NCBI GenBank assembly: GCA_016271365.2
Contig: CM028129.1
Location: 1,011,729,501-1,011,793,500 of the forward strand
Reading direction: 5' to 3'
Length of the DNA stretch: 64,000 bases
Source: Neoceratodus forsteri
Taxonomy: Eukaryota; Chordata; Ceratodontiformes; Ceratodontidae
The notes below the pieces were generated by a model. It did not search any database. It saw only the letters and a list, made by a program, of their open reading frames with translations, and had not been told where the DNA came from. How positions within the stretch are numbered: position 1 is the stretch's first letter; each line of letters opens with the position of its first letter. Of this stretch, positions 23,527-35,323 are shown one piece after another. Position numbers and translations under genes: made by a program.

Positions 23527-24420
23527 AGACTCACATTTTGAGGAGAGTTTCTGCTGGCTCAAAAAGTCATTTACCAAAAGAAAAGAATAAAAAAAATCAT
23601 ATTCCCGGTTTTCAGCCTACAAGGACAAGAGTCAGGTAATGAAGTGATCTCTGCTGTCTGATGTGGAGGGACTTGTTCTGCTAAGTGATCCATGATCAGG
23701 CTATGCTGCTGCTTGCTACCAGTGTATTACTTTACATGTGCACTGCTTGCTTCAGATCTGAAAGCAATGCATTTTGCTGGTTTCCACTTCTTGCATCTGG
23801 GAGATGCACCAGTCTTCTGTTGGTGTATGTGTTATCTAATCAAACATATACCCAGATAATTGACTAAGAACCTTATTTTAAGGAATTAAAAGAAAGGGAT
23901 AGATAAAATATACTGTACTCAGGTACAGAATGTCTTTCTGTGATCAGAAGTGACAGCACAGCACAGTCCTTGCTCATCAGACAGCCACAAACCTCTCTGA
24001 TGTGCTGCCAAAGTAAGTTTGATGCTTTTGCTAATAATCTGAAAGAGGCTATAGAGATAAGCATGTAACTGTATCCCTAGATATCTCTAATACTAATAGT
24101 CAAAACAACTGTGAATTGGAAGAATCATCAGTGCACAATAATACAGTAAGCAAACTACTATTTTTTTACTGAACCTTCAAGTCAGAACTCAACTGCAGAA
24201 AGAATAGGGACTTAAAATTCCCTTAAAGAGTTTAAAGAAGCCGGAAGCCACCTTAAGAAAGTGCTGAATAATAAGAAAGCATGCATGTTAAGGATACAAT
24301 GCAATGTTATAAAAAGCATCTCATTTCAAAAATATCATTCAAACCTATTGGTAATTGACTGAAATCTGGATCAATTTTGCTTTCCTCTGTAATAAACACT
24401 GCATGCAGAAACATAAAATT
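23527..24420. other. Anonymous AT-rich sequence
   Basis: No supported feature. Confidence 0.35.
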
Positions 24421-25560
24421 TGTTGGCAGATAAGGATTGCTTGGCCCACACAGTCTGCCCCTTTGTCTCTACATACTGTATCTCTGTAGACCCAACTTGA
24501 TCTCCTGTTCTTTCTCCCTCCCCTCATTCCTTATCACTAAGTTTCCCTTATGCCTATCCCATGCATTCTTGAACCCAACCACTATTTTAACCCCCCCCCC
24601 CAATTTAGTTGGTAGGCTGTTCCAGAAATTCACCACTCTTTCTGTGAAGAAGTACTTCCGCACATCTCTCCTGAATCTACCTCCCTCCAAATTCATAGCA
24701 CATTCCCTTGTTCTTGTGCACCTTTTTTTCTGAAAAACTCTTTCCTCTTGTACCTTATTTATCCCTGTGACGTATTTTTTTTTTTGCGAATTCTATTTGT
24801 CTCCTCTGGGGCTTAGTGCATCTCTTTTCTGGGAACCCTCTCGCTGTTGCCTATACTTCCTACCTGAAACCCTCCTTACACGGTCTCCTCCCCAGTTCCT
24901 CAACTAAGTCCAGTCTCCAGATCCCCCAGGGGAAGGCCCACCCACCCTTGGCAGCCTTTCTGAGATTATAGGGACTGCTGAGGAATCAGAGGGCCATCAG
25001 GGACCAGGAAATCAGGCCCAGTGTTGGGATGTGGGCAGGACACTGGGGCACCCTTCACATCCACTAGGCCACCAGGTTTTTCTTCTTACAGTTTCTCCCT
25101 GGAGCATGGATGTGCAATGCCTGGCAGCACTCCTACATGCAGCTTAGCTGCCGTCACTCCGCCCCCAATGTAATGTCAAGCCCTGCTACCTGTAGGGCCC
25201 CTGGTCTCCACCAGGAGCCACTCATGGAGCAGGCATACCCTGGAACCCACCCCGGGAGGGGAGAGCCTTCCTCCGCATGCTCGATCCCCTTCAACCCCTG
25301 CCGACCCGAGTCTGTTCCCAAACCCGGGTTGCTGACATGGTATAAGGTGTGGCATCCAGCACCTCAACCCTCAGCACCACCGGGCTGCCTCCCCATGAGG
25401 TATTTAAAGGTCTCTATCATATTCCTCTTCTACCTCCTCTCTTCTAGGATGTACATACTGAGTTCCTTTAGTCTGTCATCATGAGGTTTTTGATGCAGAT
25501 CTCACACCATTTTAGTTACCCTCCTCTGGGCTGTCTCCATTCTGTTAGACCTGCCTGCCC
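24421..25560 (-). mobile_element. 5'-truncated CR1 LINE, interrupted
   Basis: Minus-strand CR1 3' end. The 3' UTR lies at 24421-24470. The C-terminal blocks (MNLEGGRFRRDVRKYFFTERVV, FWNSLP) lie at 24530-24700. Then the 24778-25396 retroposon intrudes, and the CR1 resumes at 25397-25560 with text encoding the LEERRE../RRATK.. region in reverse. The two halves join at the sequence GA(C/G)GTATTT, duplicated around the insertion. Confidence 0.82.
24778..25396 (-). mobile_element. ~620-bp tRNA-headed poly(A) retroposon, copy A
   Basis: This segment splits a CR1 and is flanked by GTATTT on both sides (24772-24777 and 25400-25405, extendable to GA-C/G-GTATTT). On the minus strand it begins CCCGGTGGTGCTGAGGG, has AGCAACCCGGGTTTGGGAA as a B-box-like block, then TGGTGGAGACCAGG, and ends in a poly(A) run. 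The same order and many shared blocks occur in copy B at 50050-50671. It looks like a long SINE or other non-autonomous retroposon; I do not recognise the family. Confidence 0.72.
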
Positions 25561-26235
25561 TGCAATTCCATATGAGGACACTCACTACTACCATGGCAGA
25601 CAAGGAAAATCTATTATCTTGTACTAATGATCACTAATGTACTGACAGTTTTCCTGTATTAGAGCCTATTCAGGACTATCCTGCTTAGCCAAATATCTAA
25701 TGCATTACACAGAAATGTATTTGTGGTTTCTAATGGCTTCTACCGACAAGTGCAATGCTAGCAACCTAACATGATGTAATTATACCATATAATAATATTC
25801 TGTTGTATGTAGCACCACCTGTGTTCCAAAGACAGTATGCTTAGCCTGGCAAAATCTATGAGAAGAACCCTATTGTTCTTCTAAGTTAGTTACTCAGCAA
25901 GTAACTATAACTGATACAAAAGGTAGCAGTCCTTGGTATAGATGCTCATGTTTTGACCAATAGAACACAGAGTACAAAAACACATTGATATCTATAAGCT
26001 TGTTACTCCAGCAGTGGGACGTCTCTTATCTGCAGTATATAATCTTAGCACATGGCCAGTCCCCTTTGAGATCTCTGGTAGCATGCAGCTTCCACACCTT
26101 GGTGTATGAATGTCTCTGTGTTCCAATTGGTAAGACTTTATCTTATTGCTTCTGTCTTTGTACTATTTACTAAGGAGAAATAAAATTAATTTTCTGCACA
26201 TCTGTATCAGTGGTGTTTTACCGTTGGGCTTATCT
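25561..26235. other. Anonymous sequence
   Basis: No recognised feature between two CR1 fragments. Confidence 0.35.
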
Positions 26236-27235
26236 CCTGCAAAATCTTACAACTCTGTCTATGTCCTTCTAGAGATATGGGGCTGGATTCATAGACCGAT
26301 GTGGGACTAAGTCCCACTCTGCAACTCCAGCTGTGGAACAAAATCTCTGCAGCTGAGGAGATTAGTATTCACAGTCCAGCACAGCTGCAGAGATATTACA
26401 CCGGGTCCCACTGGCCATAACATTTTTCTGCTGCTGCAGGGACTTCCATAGAAACACCACCTGCAAGCTGCTGTAAATTGTGGAGTCGGTCGTAAACCAG
26501 CTCCACCTTTGTGAATACTGCAGCTGCAGGAAAAAACGTGGATCTGCAAATAACTACCCCCTTGCCTCAGGTTTTTCCCACAGCTGCAGGACTTTCATGA
26601 GCTTTGTGACTGTGGCCCATGGTATCCAGAACTGTACACAGTATTCTAAGTGAGGTCTTACCAGCAGTCTATACAGTGGCAGCACCTCCTCCCTCCTTCT
26701 GCTGGTGATACCTCTTCCTATGCACCTCAGCATCCCACTAGCACTCCCAGCTGCCTTGTTATATTGCCTGGCCACCATTTCATCATCAGAGACTATTTCT
26801 TGTCGCACTGCCTAGCCACTTTTAGGTCATCAGAGCTCATTATCCCAGGTCTCTCTCCTGCTTGGTGGTTGTCAATAACACTCCCCCTCACACACATTTT
26901 GTACCCTGTCCTTGTGATTCTGAGCCCCAAGTGCATTCATTTGCACTTTTTTGAATTGTAATCCAACTGCCATACCCTTGACCACACCTTGAGTTTTCTC
27001 AGTTTTCTGCTCATCTTTTTCACACTCCCCCTCCCCCCAGAGTACCCACCCTATTGCAGATATTGTTGTCATCCACAAAGAAGCAGACTTTCCCTTCCAG
27101 CTCCTTTTAAATATCACCTATAAAGACATTAAAGAGGACCAGTTCCAGCACTGATCCTTGAGGCAATCCACTGGTCACCATCCCCTCTTCTGAGTGAACT
27201 CTATTCCCATCTCTTTCCCCAGGAGTGATAAAATC
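26236..27235 (-). mobile_element. CR1 LINE fragment, interrupted by MITE
   Basis: Minus-strand CR1. Upstream part at about 27120-27235 encodes GLPQGSVLELVLFNVFIGDI, an RT block with a degenerate LGP; 26620-26810 encodes SGMLRCIGRGITSRRRE and LVRPHLEYCVQFW. A MITE at 26281-26616 separates this from the last piece (26236-26280). Truncated at both ends and frame-broken. Confidence 0.78.
26281..26616. mobile_element. MITE inserted in CR1 (336 bp, TGG duplication)
   Basis: The CR1 text GAGATATGG / TATCCAGAACTG is split here, with TGG repeated on both sides, a 3-bp duplication. The left end GGCTGGATTCATAGACC resembles the Harbinger-like left ends at 3174 and 51311. The right end reverse-complements to GGGCCACAGTCACAAAG, so terminal repeats are poor. 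CTGCAG-rich interior. No coding. Confidence 0.6.
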
Positions 27236-27749
27236 AAGTCGCATAAATATGACAAACTGAGAGGCATTGTTGTGTGACTTCTTAAAATGGGGACCCAATG
27301 CATTTCTTGTTTTACTATTGACTATAACCTGAAAATGCTCATGGACTGAAACATGTACTTGTCTAATGGTATGGCCAATGTACAATAAACTGCAACTCTA
27401 AACAGCAAAACGCACAGCAAAGTGTTGCCCAGCAGTTTATAAAAAATGTTATATCCAATTATTATGCATCATTTGGATCATTAAACTCTGCACCTTGTTG
27501 GATATACAGTAAATGCAAATGCAACAGTTGTGACATTGGAAAGAGTATGGGGGGGGGCCACCAAATGAAAAATCCTTTCTGTTTGGACTCTGTGTAATTG
27601 CTCAATGTTAGTTTGTCTTTCAGATTTTCTGCACATGAAAACAAAACCCTGGAGATGGTTAAGAAAATCTCAATCATATCTTGGTCACTGCTAGTGTTTT
27701 ACTATAATTTTGTCTATTTGGGCAGCCAGATGATTATAATGGATAATAA
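27236..27749. other. Anonymous sequence with CCTGAA..GAAACATGT..AATAAA motif
   Basis: Contains CCTGAAAATGCTCATGG, GAAACATGTACTTG and AATAAACTGCAACTC (27330-27402), a motif order also seen in several other anonymous repeats here. No coding. Confidence 0.4.
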
Positions 27750-27784
27750 ATCCAACCAGTGATGAGAAGCAATTCCTTCAGGAA

Positions 27785-28321
27785 GTGGCGGACTTCATCG
27801 TCGACATGGCGTTTGAGTCGCCCAGACTGATGGTTCTGGGCGACTTCAACACCTGGGTCGATGACGAACTCTCACAGTTTGGTCAGCACTTCCTCCAGCT
27901 GATGACTTCTCTGGGCCTAACACAGGTAGTTACCACTGCTACTCACAAACATGGACACTCCCTTGACTTGGTCTTTCTCCTAGGGATTGAGACCTCCAAC
28001 TTGGGGGTGGAACCAGTTGGGTGGTCCAGTCATTACACTGTGGGATTTAGTTTTAATTCCCCCCTTTGTAGGCCTACCCCAGTGCAGATGGTCAAGTACT
28101 GTCCTTTACGAGATGTTAGCTCTCATAGCCTACTGACGGTGCTTGACCTTTCATCCTTTCCGTTAGCAAGCAGTGACCCAGAGACCCTCTTGACGGCCTA
28201 TAATTCGGCTGTCTCAATGGCTCTGGATTTCATTGCTCCTACCCAAGTTCGTCCTCTCTCCCTTCGACCTCGATCCCATTGGTTTGATGGGACTTTGAGG
28301 GAGATGCGGAAACTAGGATGA
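27785..28321 (+). pseudogene. L2 endonuclease domain, C-terminal part
   Basis: The open stretch contains SPRLMVLGDFNTWVDD (the GDFN catalytic block), SLGLTQVVTTATHKHGHSLDLVF and WSSHYTVGF, a degraded SDHYxV ending. The N-terminal third of the endonuclease is absent because of 5' truncation. A TGA ends the stretch at 28321, and the following linker is split by further stops. Confidence 0.85.
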
Positions 28322-28769
28322 AGGTTAGAACGTTGTTGGCATAAATCTGTTCTGGATGCCGACCACTATAGATTGATAGAGCATTATCAAGCCTATCAAT
28401 CTGCAATCTCCCACAAGAAGGCAGAGTTCCTGTCTGGGGAGATTGCAGCTGCTCAGAATCGACTGTCTCAGCTTTTCTGCACTGTTGTCAAACGTGCAAC
28501 CCAGCCTGTCTGCAGGTGTGGAAAGCTTTTTCACAATTAGACTGCGATGAACTCGCTCGATTCTTTGCTAATAAGGTGGCTGACATCAGACTAGTACTTC
28601 AACTGGCATGCTCTAAGGGCATTGCTTTGGATCAGTCTGAAGTCACTACACCTCAGTTTTCTTGGAGTACTTTCAGCTGACCGGAGTTCATGGACATCAT
28701 ATGGATTATTCAAACTGTGCACCCTATGTACTGTAGTTTGGGTCCCAGACCAACATCCCTAATTTTGGG

Positions 28770-29626
28770 TTGTATTGCTGTCATTGGCCCGGTCCTTGCA
28801 TTGATAGTCTGGTGTCCTTGGAATCTGGAGAGTTTCCTAGCTCTCTGAAGGAAGTGGTGGTGACACCCCTCTTGAAGAAAGCTACCTTGGACCCAGACTG
28901 CCACGCCAACTACAGACCTATCTCGAACCTTCCCTTTTTGGGGAAGGTGATCGAGAAAGTAGTGGCAGCACAGCTGGAGGACCATTTGACCATCCATGAC
29001 ATTTGTGAATCATTCCAGTCCGGTTTCCGTAAGAGACATAGCACTGAGACAGCACTGGTTCGGATGTTCAATGATCTCCTGATGGTGAGAGATCAGAAGA
29101 GTTGTTCTATCTTAGTCCTTCTGGATCGCTCATCAGCATTTGACACCGTGGACCATGGGGTATTGCTAGAGCACCTGAAGTACATCTGTGGACTGTCAGG
29201 GATGGTCCTCAGGTTGTTTACATCATTCCTCATAGGTAGAACACAGAGAGTGGTGTCAGAAATGTATTCTTCAGACCCCATTTCTCTGTTGTGTGGAGTT
29301 CCTCAGGGGTCAGTGTTTTCCCCAAGTTGTTCGCAGTGTACATGCTTCCCATTGGAGACATTGTAAGAAGGTATGGGCTAAGGTTTCACTGCTATGCTGA
29401 TGATACCCAGCTCTACCTGTCTTTTACACCTGACAAGGTTGGAGCTGTCTCAGTTTTTAACAACTGTCTGAAGGAAATCCAGGAGTGGATGAATGCCATC
29501 TGTCTGAAGTTGAAGTCTGGAAAGACTGAAGTGTTGGTAGTGGATCCGGGTCGCCAGATAGGCGGGTCGGGGGTTGGTCCACCCTCAGGAATTTTTCTCG
29601 ATGGTATCTCACTTCTGCCTTCTTAA
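28770..29626 (+). pseudogene. L2 reverse transcriptase (frameshifted)
   Basis: RT blocks: [58 protein letters not shown] with the first catalytic Asp, and GVPQGSV. A frame change near 29310-29325 is needed to continue to [10 protein letters not shown] and CYADDTQLYLS, where the YADD pair is intact. Apart from this shift most RT residues look conserved, which suggests a younger copy than the CR1s. Confidence 0.87.
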
Positions 29627-29629
29627 TGG

Positions 29630-30245
29630 ATGTGTAATCTGGGGGTAATTTTTGATGAGGGGCTGATCCTGCATTTGCAGGTGTCGGCTGTTGTCAAATC
29701 TTCCTTTTACCATTTTAGGAACATCGCCAGAATTAAGCTCCTGGTTCCGTCTGGGGATCTTCCCACCCTGATCCATGCCTTTGTGTCCTCGCACTTGGAT
29801 TATTGCAACTCCCTTTACCTAGGGTTGCCTGGGTTTGAAATACACCGCTTGCAGCTGGTGCAGAACGCAGCAGCCTGGCTATTGATGGAGTCTCCTTGAT
29901 CCTGTCATATTTCACCTGTTCTGCGCAAATTGCACTGGCTGCCTAGTTAGTGGCAGATCACCTTTAATGTCAGTTTACTGACTTTCAAAGCCCCACATGG
30001 ACAGGGCCCTGACTAACTGAAAGAGCTCCTGGTTCTTTACTGCCCCGGACTATCTCTTCGCTCGGCTGACTAGGGGTTGCTAGAGATTCCAAGGGTATGT
30101 CTGAAAACATCTGGGGCAAGAGCTTTCAAGTATGCTGCCCCTACCCTTTGGAATTCTCTACCCCACCAGCTTCGGGAGTGCACAACTGTGGAGGGATTTA
30201 AACAATCCTTAAAAACCTATTTGTGGCTGCAGGCATTTGGAAATT
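29630..30245 (+). pseudogene. L2 ORF2 C-terminal region
   Basis: LGVIFDEGL, HFRNIARIK, FVSSHLDYCNSLYLGLP and RLQLVQNAAAWLL match the region after the RT in L2-type elements. Further on, HWLPS, LTFKAPHG, FKYAAPTLWNSLP and FKQSLKTYLW appear after several stops. The lost reading frame shows pseudogene status. Confidence 0.83.
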
Positions 30246-30405
30246 GAATTAGTTGATTTTATTAACTGATGTTTGATCTTTTAATTATTATTTTACTATT
30301 GTGTGTTTGCATTTTATAGTGTGTGTATTTATGAATTGTATGGCGCCTTGGTTTTTGATAAGGCGCCTAATAAATACATTTTTATTATTATTATTATTAT
30401 CATTA

Positions 30406-31880
30406 AATGTGATTCTATTTTCATCATTTCTTTCTATGTAATTAGTCTTACCTTAGCAGTGAAGTTGTGTCAAATGCATGGGCGTGAACAAGAGCTTTGT
30501 ATTGAGTCTCTGCTTCATAGCCTCTTTATACAGAGTGGGTAGCTCAGTCTCTGGCCTGTGTTTTGAAAGATTCCATAACAGAGTAATTTTGTTTAATTCT
30601 TAGGCATTGCCCCATGACATGAACTCATTTAAGTACCTTGGATGGGTATGGTTAGCGTACAACAACATATGGACTGTCAGCTATTTTCAGAACCCCTGAC
30701 TGATTATCATGTGCCACTGGTTAATTAAAGAAACATCCAAATATTACACTTTTGTTCTATATATTACACTTTGTTCTACATGTAAACTATAGATTACAGT
30801 CATTTGTATTTATACATTGTGTGAAATATCAAATCTCTAAGTCAGAACCCTGCCATACAATATTAAATATCATGAATGAAATGCACCAAGAGGTTGATCT
30901 TATTAAAGAGAGGATTTATATCAGGATCATTTTTGTTCATTTCATCCCACTAGCCCATAACAGATTTGCAGAAGTTGGAGCCATTGTTTCCCCCATTGCT
31001 GTAGCTCAATGTCACATCCTCACAAAACATGAAATAGTTGTCCAATAAGATTAGCTCTAGGGATGGCAGAATAATGTATTGGAAACACCATCATCTAGAA
31101 CATTTTGCTTTAGAACATAATCAGGAGCGTGTAACCCATGATCATGCCTGATAGATGTATAGAAAGAATTTACATTAATTGTGACCCAACAAATATCCTT
31201 GTTTCATTTGAAATTTTCCAGCCACCCCAAGGCACCCCTGTGTCCCTTATGTTAGATGGTAAATTCAAAGCTAGATCTTTCAAAAAAAAAAAAAAAACAG
31301 AGTTATAGATAGCTTTTCCATTACTGATCCCATACCAGATAAAACATGTGTCATCCTGTGTTTATGTGTCAAGAGGCAGAGTGTACAGGGTTGGGGTAAT
31401 CAGAAAACCAGAAATCAAAAAGCACTTTTCATAATTTTTTCAAGCCCAGAGCAGCAGTTTAATCCAAAAAATTATCTCTTATTTTAAAATGTTGCTGATG
31501 TATTCCATTGTAGTTTCCTGTAGTAAGTGGTATCATTCAGTTCCTCCACTATTTCTTGTTAATAATAGTCAATACTCAAAATAACAATTTATCTTCCCTT
31601 GTCTGCTTGCCCAATCACTATCTCTGACATGCTTTTTAATTCTTCTAGTGCTTCAGATTCTGATTTAGTAAGTAAGGGATAACGCATGTCAGGGTGTGTA
31701 GTTAGAAGGGAATAACGCATATGTGATTGTTATAGGCACAAAGTATAACTTAGTGTTTCAACCACCCAGGAAATTAATGATCTTAAGGATGCACACCCTG
31801 GAGAGTGGTATCCCACTTACAAATGGGCTTTTATGTGATAAAGAAATAAGTGCTGCCCAAACTTGTTGCCCCTCCCAGTC
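30406..31880. other. Anonymous sequence
   Basis: About 1.5 kb with no recognised element. A poly(A) run at 31280-31296 is isolated. The open stretch 31723-31977 has no family motif. Confidence 0.4.
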
Positions 31881-31889
31881 TCCATGGTG

Positions 31890-32550
31890 TCCTCCAGGCC
31901 AAAACACAGAAAAGGACACTAAGATCCACAACTTGTGCACTGGTGAATGTCCCAAGGGCCTGGACATGTACAAGTGACAGTTTTTTTGCTGTTTCTGCAT
32001 CACTGCTCTGGAGTAACCTATCACTGGATGAGTTAAACTGTTCTTCTGCAGCCACTTTCAAAAATACCATCAAGGCTCATTTGTTTGTGAGCAGTCATTG
32101 TAATTGCTGACTCTGTCTGCATCTCCTTATACCTGCCTGAGTAAACGTACATGGCAAAAAGTGATTTAGGTTGGTGGGTGCTAGACTGGCCAACCTGGCA
32201 GACACATATGCTGTAACCCTGGTTTTTGTGCCTGTTCTCATGTCATGCAGTGTAATCTAAGGTGTAATTAGCCTTGGACTTATTCTTGTATTATGGTTTG
32301 TGCAATAATACTGTCCATACTTGTGTGATATTGTAATTTCTAATCTGTTTTCTGTGCATTTTGATCCCGTATATATTTTTTCAGTCACTATTTGTAATTA
32401 ATTCCATGTCGCCCAAGAAAATAGGACACTTGTCTCAGTGAAACTATCTGGTCAGCTAATTTTAATCATGCAGTCCTTCAATCAAACAATCAATCATGAA
32501 ATCAATCATCCATCCATCCATCCATCCATCCATCAATCCATCCATCAATA
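31890..32550 (+). mobile_element. LINE 3' fragment with tetranucleotide tail
   Basis: Translation at about 31940-32105 gives FFAVSASLLWSNLSLDEL and ATFKNTIKAHLF. These match the closing blocks (SVAAPSLWNSLP.., FKxxLKTHLF) of L2/Rex-like LINE proteins. About 360 bp of non-coding sequence follows, ending in a (CAAT/ATCC)n run at 32477-32550. LINE clade uncertain. Confidence 0.6.
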
Positions 32551-33119
32551 ATATAGGTTAGGTGAGTTGCATGTTCAGAATATGATCAACATTCGTTTGA
32601 CATGTTTTGACTAATGAGGTTACAGGATTTTAATGACCCATTTACAAGGTTATAGTAATAGTGCATAACTCATTCTTTAACCAAGTTGTTAATGCCTCTT
32701 CTGACAAGCCTCTGAGAAGACAAAACTAAGAACATGGGTTAAAATGTCTTCTATCACTCATTGTCTCTCTGACTTCTGACTGGACATTTAGATTCTTATC
32801 TTCTTATACTATAGAATGATTTAATCTCCACTGAAATCAGTAAGATCCAATATATTATCCCCAAATGGTATTGAAACCTTCACTGAACCACCTTGTGTTG
32901 TAGGTAGTCCTTGCAGCTCTTGTGTACTGTGTGTTCCAAGTATTAGAATCACCGATTGCACTGCATCACCCTAAAAGGTACCTCAACTAAATCTTTCAAC
33001 AGTCTTGTTCAACCTGAAAATTATTCACTGTAGGGGTAGAAAAGAAAGAATGTCATTTGCCTGGAACCTACTCATGTGCATACAAACATATGACTATGTG
33101 AAGAAGCCAGCAGAAGAAG
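32551..33119. other. Anonymous sequence
   Basis: No supported feature. Confidence 0.35.
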
Positions 33120-33600
33120 GCTATTTTGGTCTAGCTACAGGTAGTCTGCTTGTATTGCAGGGCCCATAGCATGAGCTACTTACCCTGCCCCTCCTCCCCA
33201 TCCTCCCATCCTTTCCATCCTCCCTACTTATGATCCTTACTTCCCCCATGCCTATCCCAGCCTCTGTTGAAGTTGCCCGCCGTCTTTGAGACCACTTATT
33301 CCAGCAGCACATCCCAAGCATCCACCATCCTCTCTGTAAAAAAGTGCTTCCTGATCTTCATCCTAAATTTCCCTCCCTCCAGTTTAAGACTCATGCCCCT
33401 TTCTGTTATTTTTGTGACTTAGCTTAAGGATCCACTCCTAATCCACCTTATTTATTCCTTTCAATTACTTGAAGGTCTCAGTCATGTCCCCTGTCTCTCT
33501 CCTGACCTTCATGGAGTACATGTTCCATGCCCTCAAGTTCTCCTTGTATGCCTTACTTTGCTGACCCACATGACTTGTGCACGTGAGCAGGTACTGTATT
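33120..33600 (-). mobile_element. CR1 LINE 3' fragment, old
   Basis: The minus strand reads through the end of a CR1 ORF2: the region opposite 33300-33380 corresponds to the LKLEGG..xF..ERVV block, and 33440-33540 to the AYKENLRAWNMYSMKVRRETGDM-like block. Frames are broken. It is more diverged than the other CR1 copies and lacks the recognisable 3' tail. Confidence 0.65.
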
Positions 33601-33991
33601 CAATCAAATTATAAAATAGGATTTACTTGTTCCTCCTAGACTACAATTTCAGTGGAGCTTGTTGACTTCTCTATGCTTCTTTCCCCGACCTAATTTTTTT
33701 ATTATTCTTTGTTGTTGGAGGTTTTTCTCTATTTTTGTTCTCCCCCTGGTGTCCTGAAAAAGCACTTGTGCCTGATGTGGCAATGAAATGGGAGCTCCTG
33801 GAGTTCTGTGATTCAAAGTCTAAATGCAGGACAGTAACATTTTGCTGTTGGTCTGTAAGGCCAATGTGTTTAAGACCTGTGTCTTTAAAAATGAGTGACT
33901 TTAACTCCACCCATGGCCAGCATAGTTATGTTTTCTGTCCCGTTTAAAACCTTCACCACTCCAATAGTCATTCTTATCACTTTGACACTTT
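33601..33991. other. Anonymous sequence
   Basis: Contains a CCTGAAAAAGCACTTG motif at about 33754 but no classifiable feature. Confidence 0.35.
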
Positions 33992-35323
33992 GGCCCAGAT
34001 ATTCAGAATGCGCCATGCTGTGACACATGCCTGGGCACAGCGCAACTTGGCCGCGCAGAGGTATTGACAGGGTGATATTAAATGGAGCTGTGCCATGGCA
34101 CAGCATCACTGAATATCGCACCCTGACCACCCGCAGTGCACATGGTGCAGTAGCACTGCACCAGTGCAAGTGCCCAGAGTGGTGCAAGGGGATGCGCTAG
34201 TGCAAGTTCCATTGTGCTAGGTGCAACAACCACGATATTCAAAAGTGCACATGGAAATGGGGCCATAATGCATGCAAGGTGCAAATGGGGCCATTTGCAT
34301 GTCATTATGGCCCAATTTGCATGCAGGTGCGCTGATCCCCAGTGACTTGCGCCTGGCGCCCTACCAGACTGCAGCCGTCGGGGACTGATGCCCCCTGCAC
34401 ATCGAGGAAAAGTGCCCCAATGCCCCATCGCAGGCATGTGCAAATGAAGTACACGTCCTATATCATGGTGGTCCAGTGGACCGCTTGCAGCCCGGTCGTG
34501 GGCATATGTTGAAAATAATAAATGTCCTATATCCCTGGTGGTCCAGTGGATTGCTCACAGCCCAACTGTGGGCATAAGTAATAAACAGGAGAGGTCCAAT
34601 ATCCCTGGTGATCAGCGGTGCCCCCTCTCCACCCGCCCACTGAACCCCAACACCCCGCCCCTCCCAGTCAGCAGGCGGGTGGGGTGCTGCACACCGCTGA
34701 TGGGGGAGAAGGGCGGTGGGGACTACTGGGGGGTGAGGGGGGTACCACTGGACCACCAGGGATATTGGACCTCTCCTGTTTATTACTTATGCCCACGATC
34801 GGGCTGTGAGCGGTCCACTGGACCACCAGGGATATAGGACATTTATTTTATTCAACATATGCCCACGATTGGGCTGCAAGCAGTCCACTGGACCACCAGG
34901 GATATAGGACAATCCTTTATCTATGTATGCCCACGATTGGGCATGGGGGGGGCACCACCACAAAGGTGCAGCTGGAGCGCGGGTGGCCACCCACAGGTGG
35001 CAGCTGCCGTGTTGCACCCTGCAGTATGGCAGCTCACCTGTGGGTGGCCAGCTGTTGCTCCTTTTATTTTGGCTCACCTGTGTGCAGCACAGGTAGGCGT
35101 GCACATACATGGGCTTGGCACATCCCGGGCTGAATATCGGGATGTGAGGAGTATGCATGGGCATGCCCCCCCACCTGCACCACATACATTACTGATGCGC
35201 TCTGGTGCATCGGGATTTGTGCCAGGCTCAATCCCAATTTGAATATTGAGCTGGGGCACATCACTGGGTTGCGCATGGTGCAACACTGTTGCACCACGTG
35301 CAACCCTTCTGAATATCTGGGCC
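33992..35323. mobile_element. Non-autonomous Harbinger element (1332 bp)
   Basis: Both ends carry the 17-bp inverted repeat GGCCCAGATATTCAGAA, perfectly matched. Three-base flanks are TTT and TCT, a possible degraded 3-bp duplication. Sub-terminal regions are rich in GTGCA and GCGC motifs, as is the start of the autonomous-type Harbinger at 37991 (GGGATATTCAAAG..GGCGCA). The centre is a palindromic minisatellite (34454-34945). No transposase; likely mobilised by a related Harbinger such as the one at 37991-42147. Confidence 0.85.
34454..34945. repeat. Inverted minisatellite with tRNA-Glu-like motif
   Basis: A unit of about 70 bp reads CCTATATCCCTGGTGGTCC, AGTGGACCGCT, GCAGCCC..TCGTGGGCAT, AATAAA. 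It occurs twice and a part on the + strand (from about 34454, 34524, 34593) and three times inverted (about 34742-34810, 34811-34880, 34881-34945). The two groups face each other across a GC-rich centre near 34680. TCCCTGGTGGTCCAGTGG in the units differs by one base from the tRNA-Glu 5' end. Confidence 0.85.

Larger units (their letters stand above)
27750..30405 (+). mobile_element. L2-like LINE, 5'-truncated
   Basis: The + strand carries endonuclease (27785-28270), linker, RT (28830-29620), C-terminal region (29630-30245) and a short 3' UTR. The end GGCGCCTTG..TTGATAAGGCGCCTAATAAATAC followed by a TTATTATTA run (to 30405) is the L2-type 3' end, shared in style with CORE- and V-SINE tails, consistent with L2-type LINEs mobilising such SINEs. 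It begins inside the endonuclease and has several stops and at least one frameshift. Confidence 0.88.

Noticed and set aside
31723..31977. Cys-rich 84-codon stretch resembling a secreted peptide
   Set aside because: Adjacent to a LINE 3' fragment in another frame; Cys pattern not matching a known fold; no signal peptide.
34454..34945. Regularly spaced repeats considered as a CRISPR array
   Set aside because: Units are contiguous ~70-bp minisatellite copies in inverted groups, with no variable spacers, in vertebrate-type DNA.
34787..35242. Overlapping open stretches on both strands
   Set aside because: They arise from the GC-rich Harbinger element and its inverted repeats; no protein signature.
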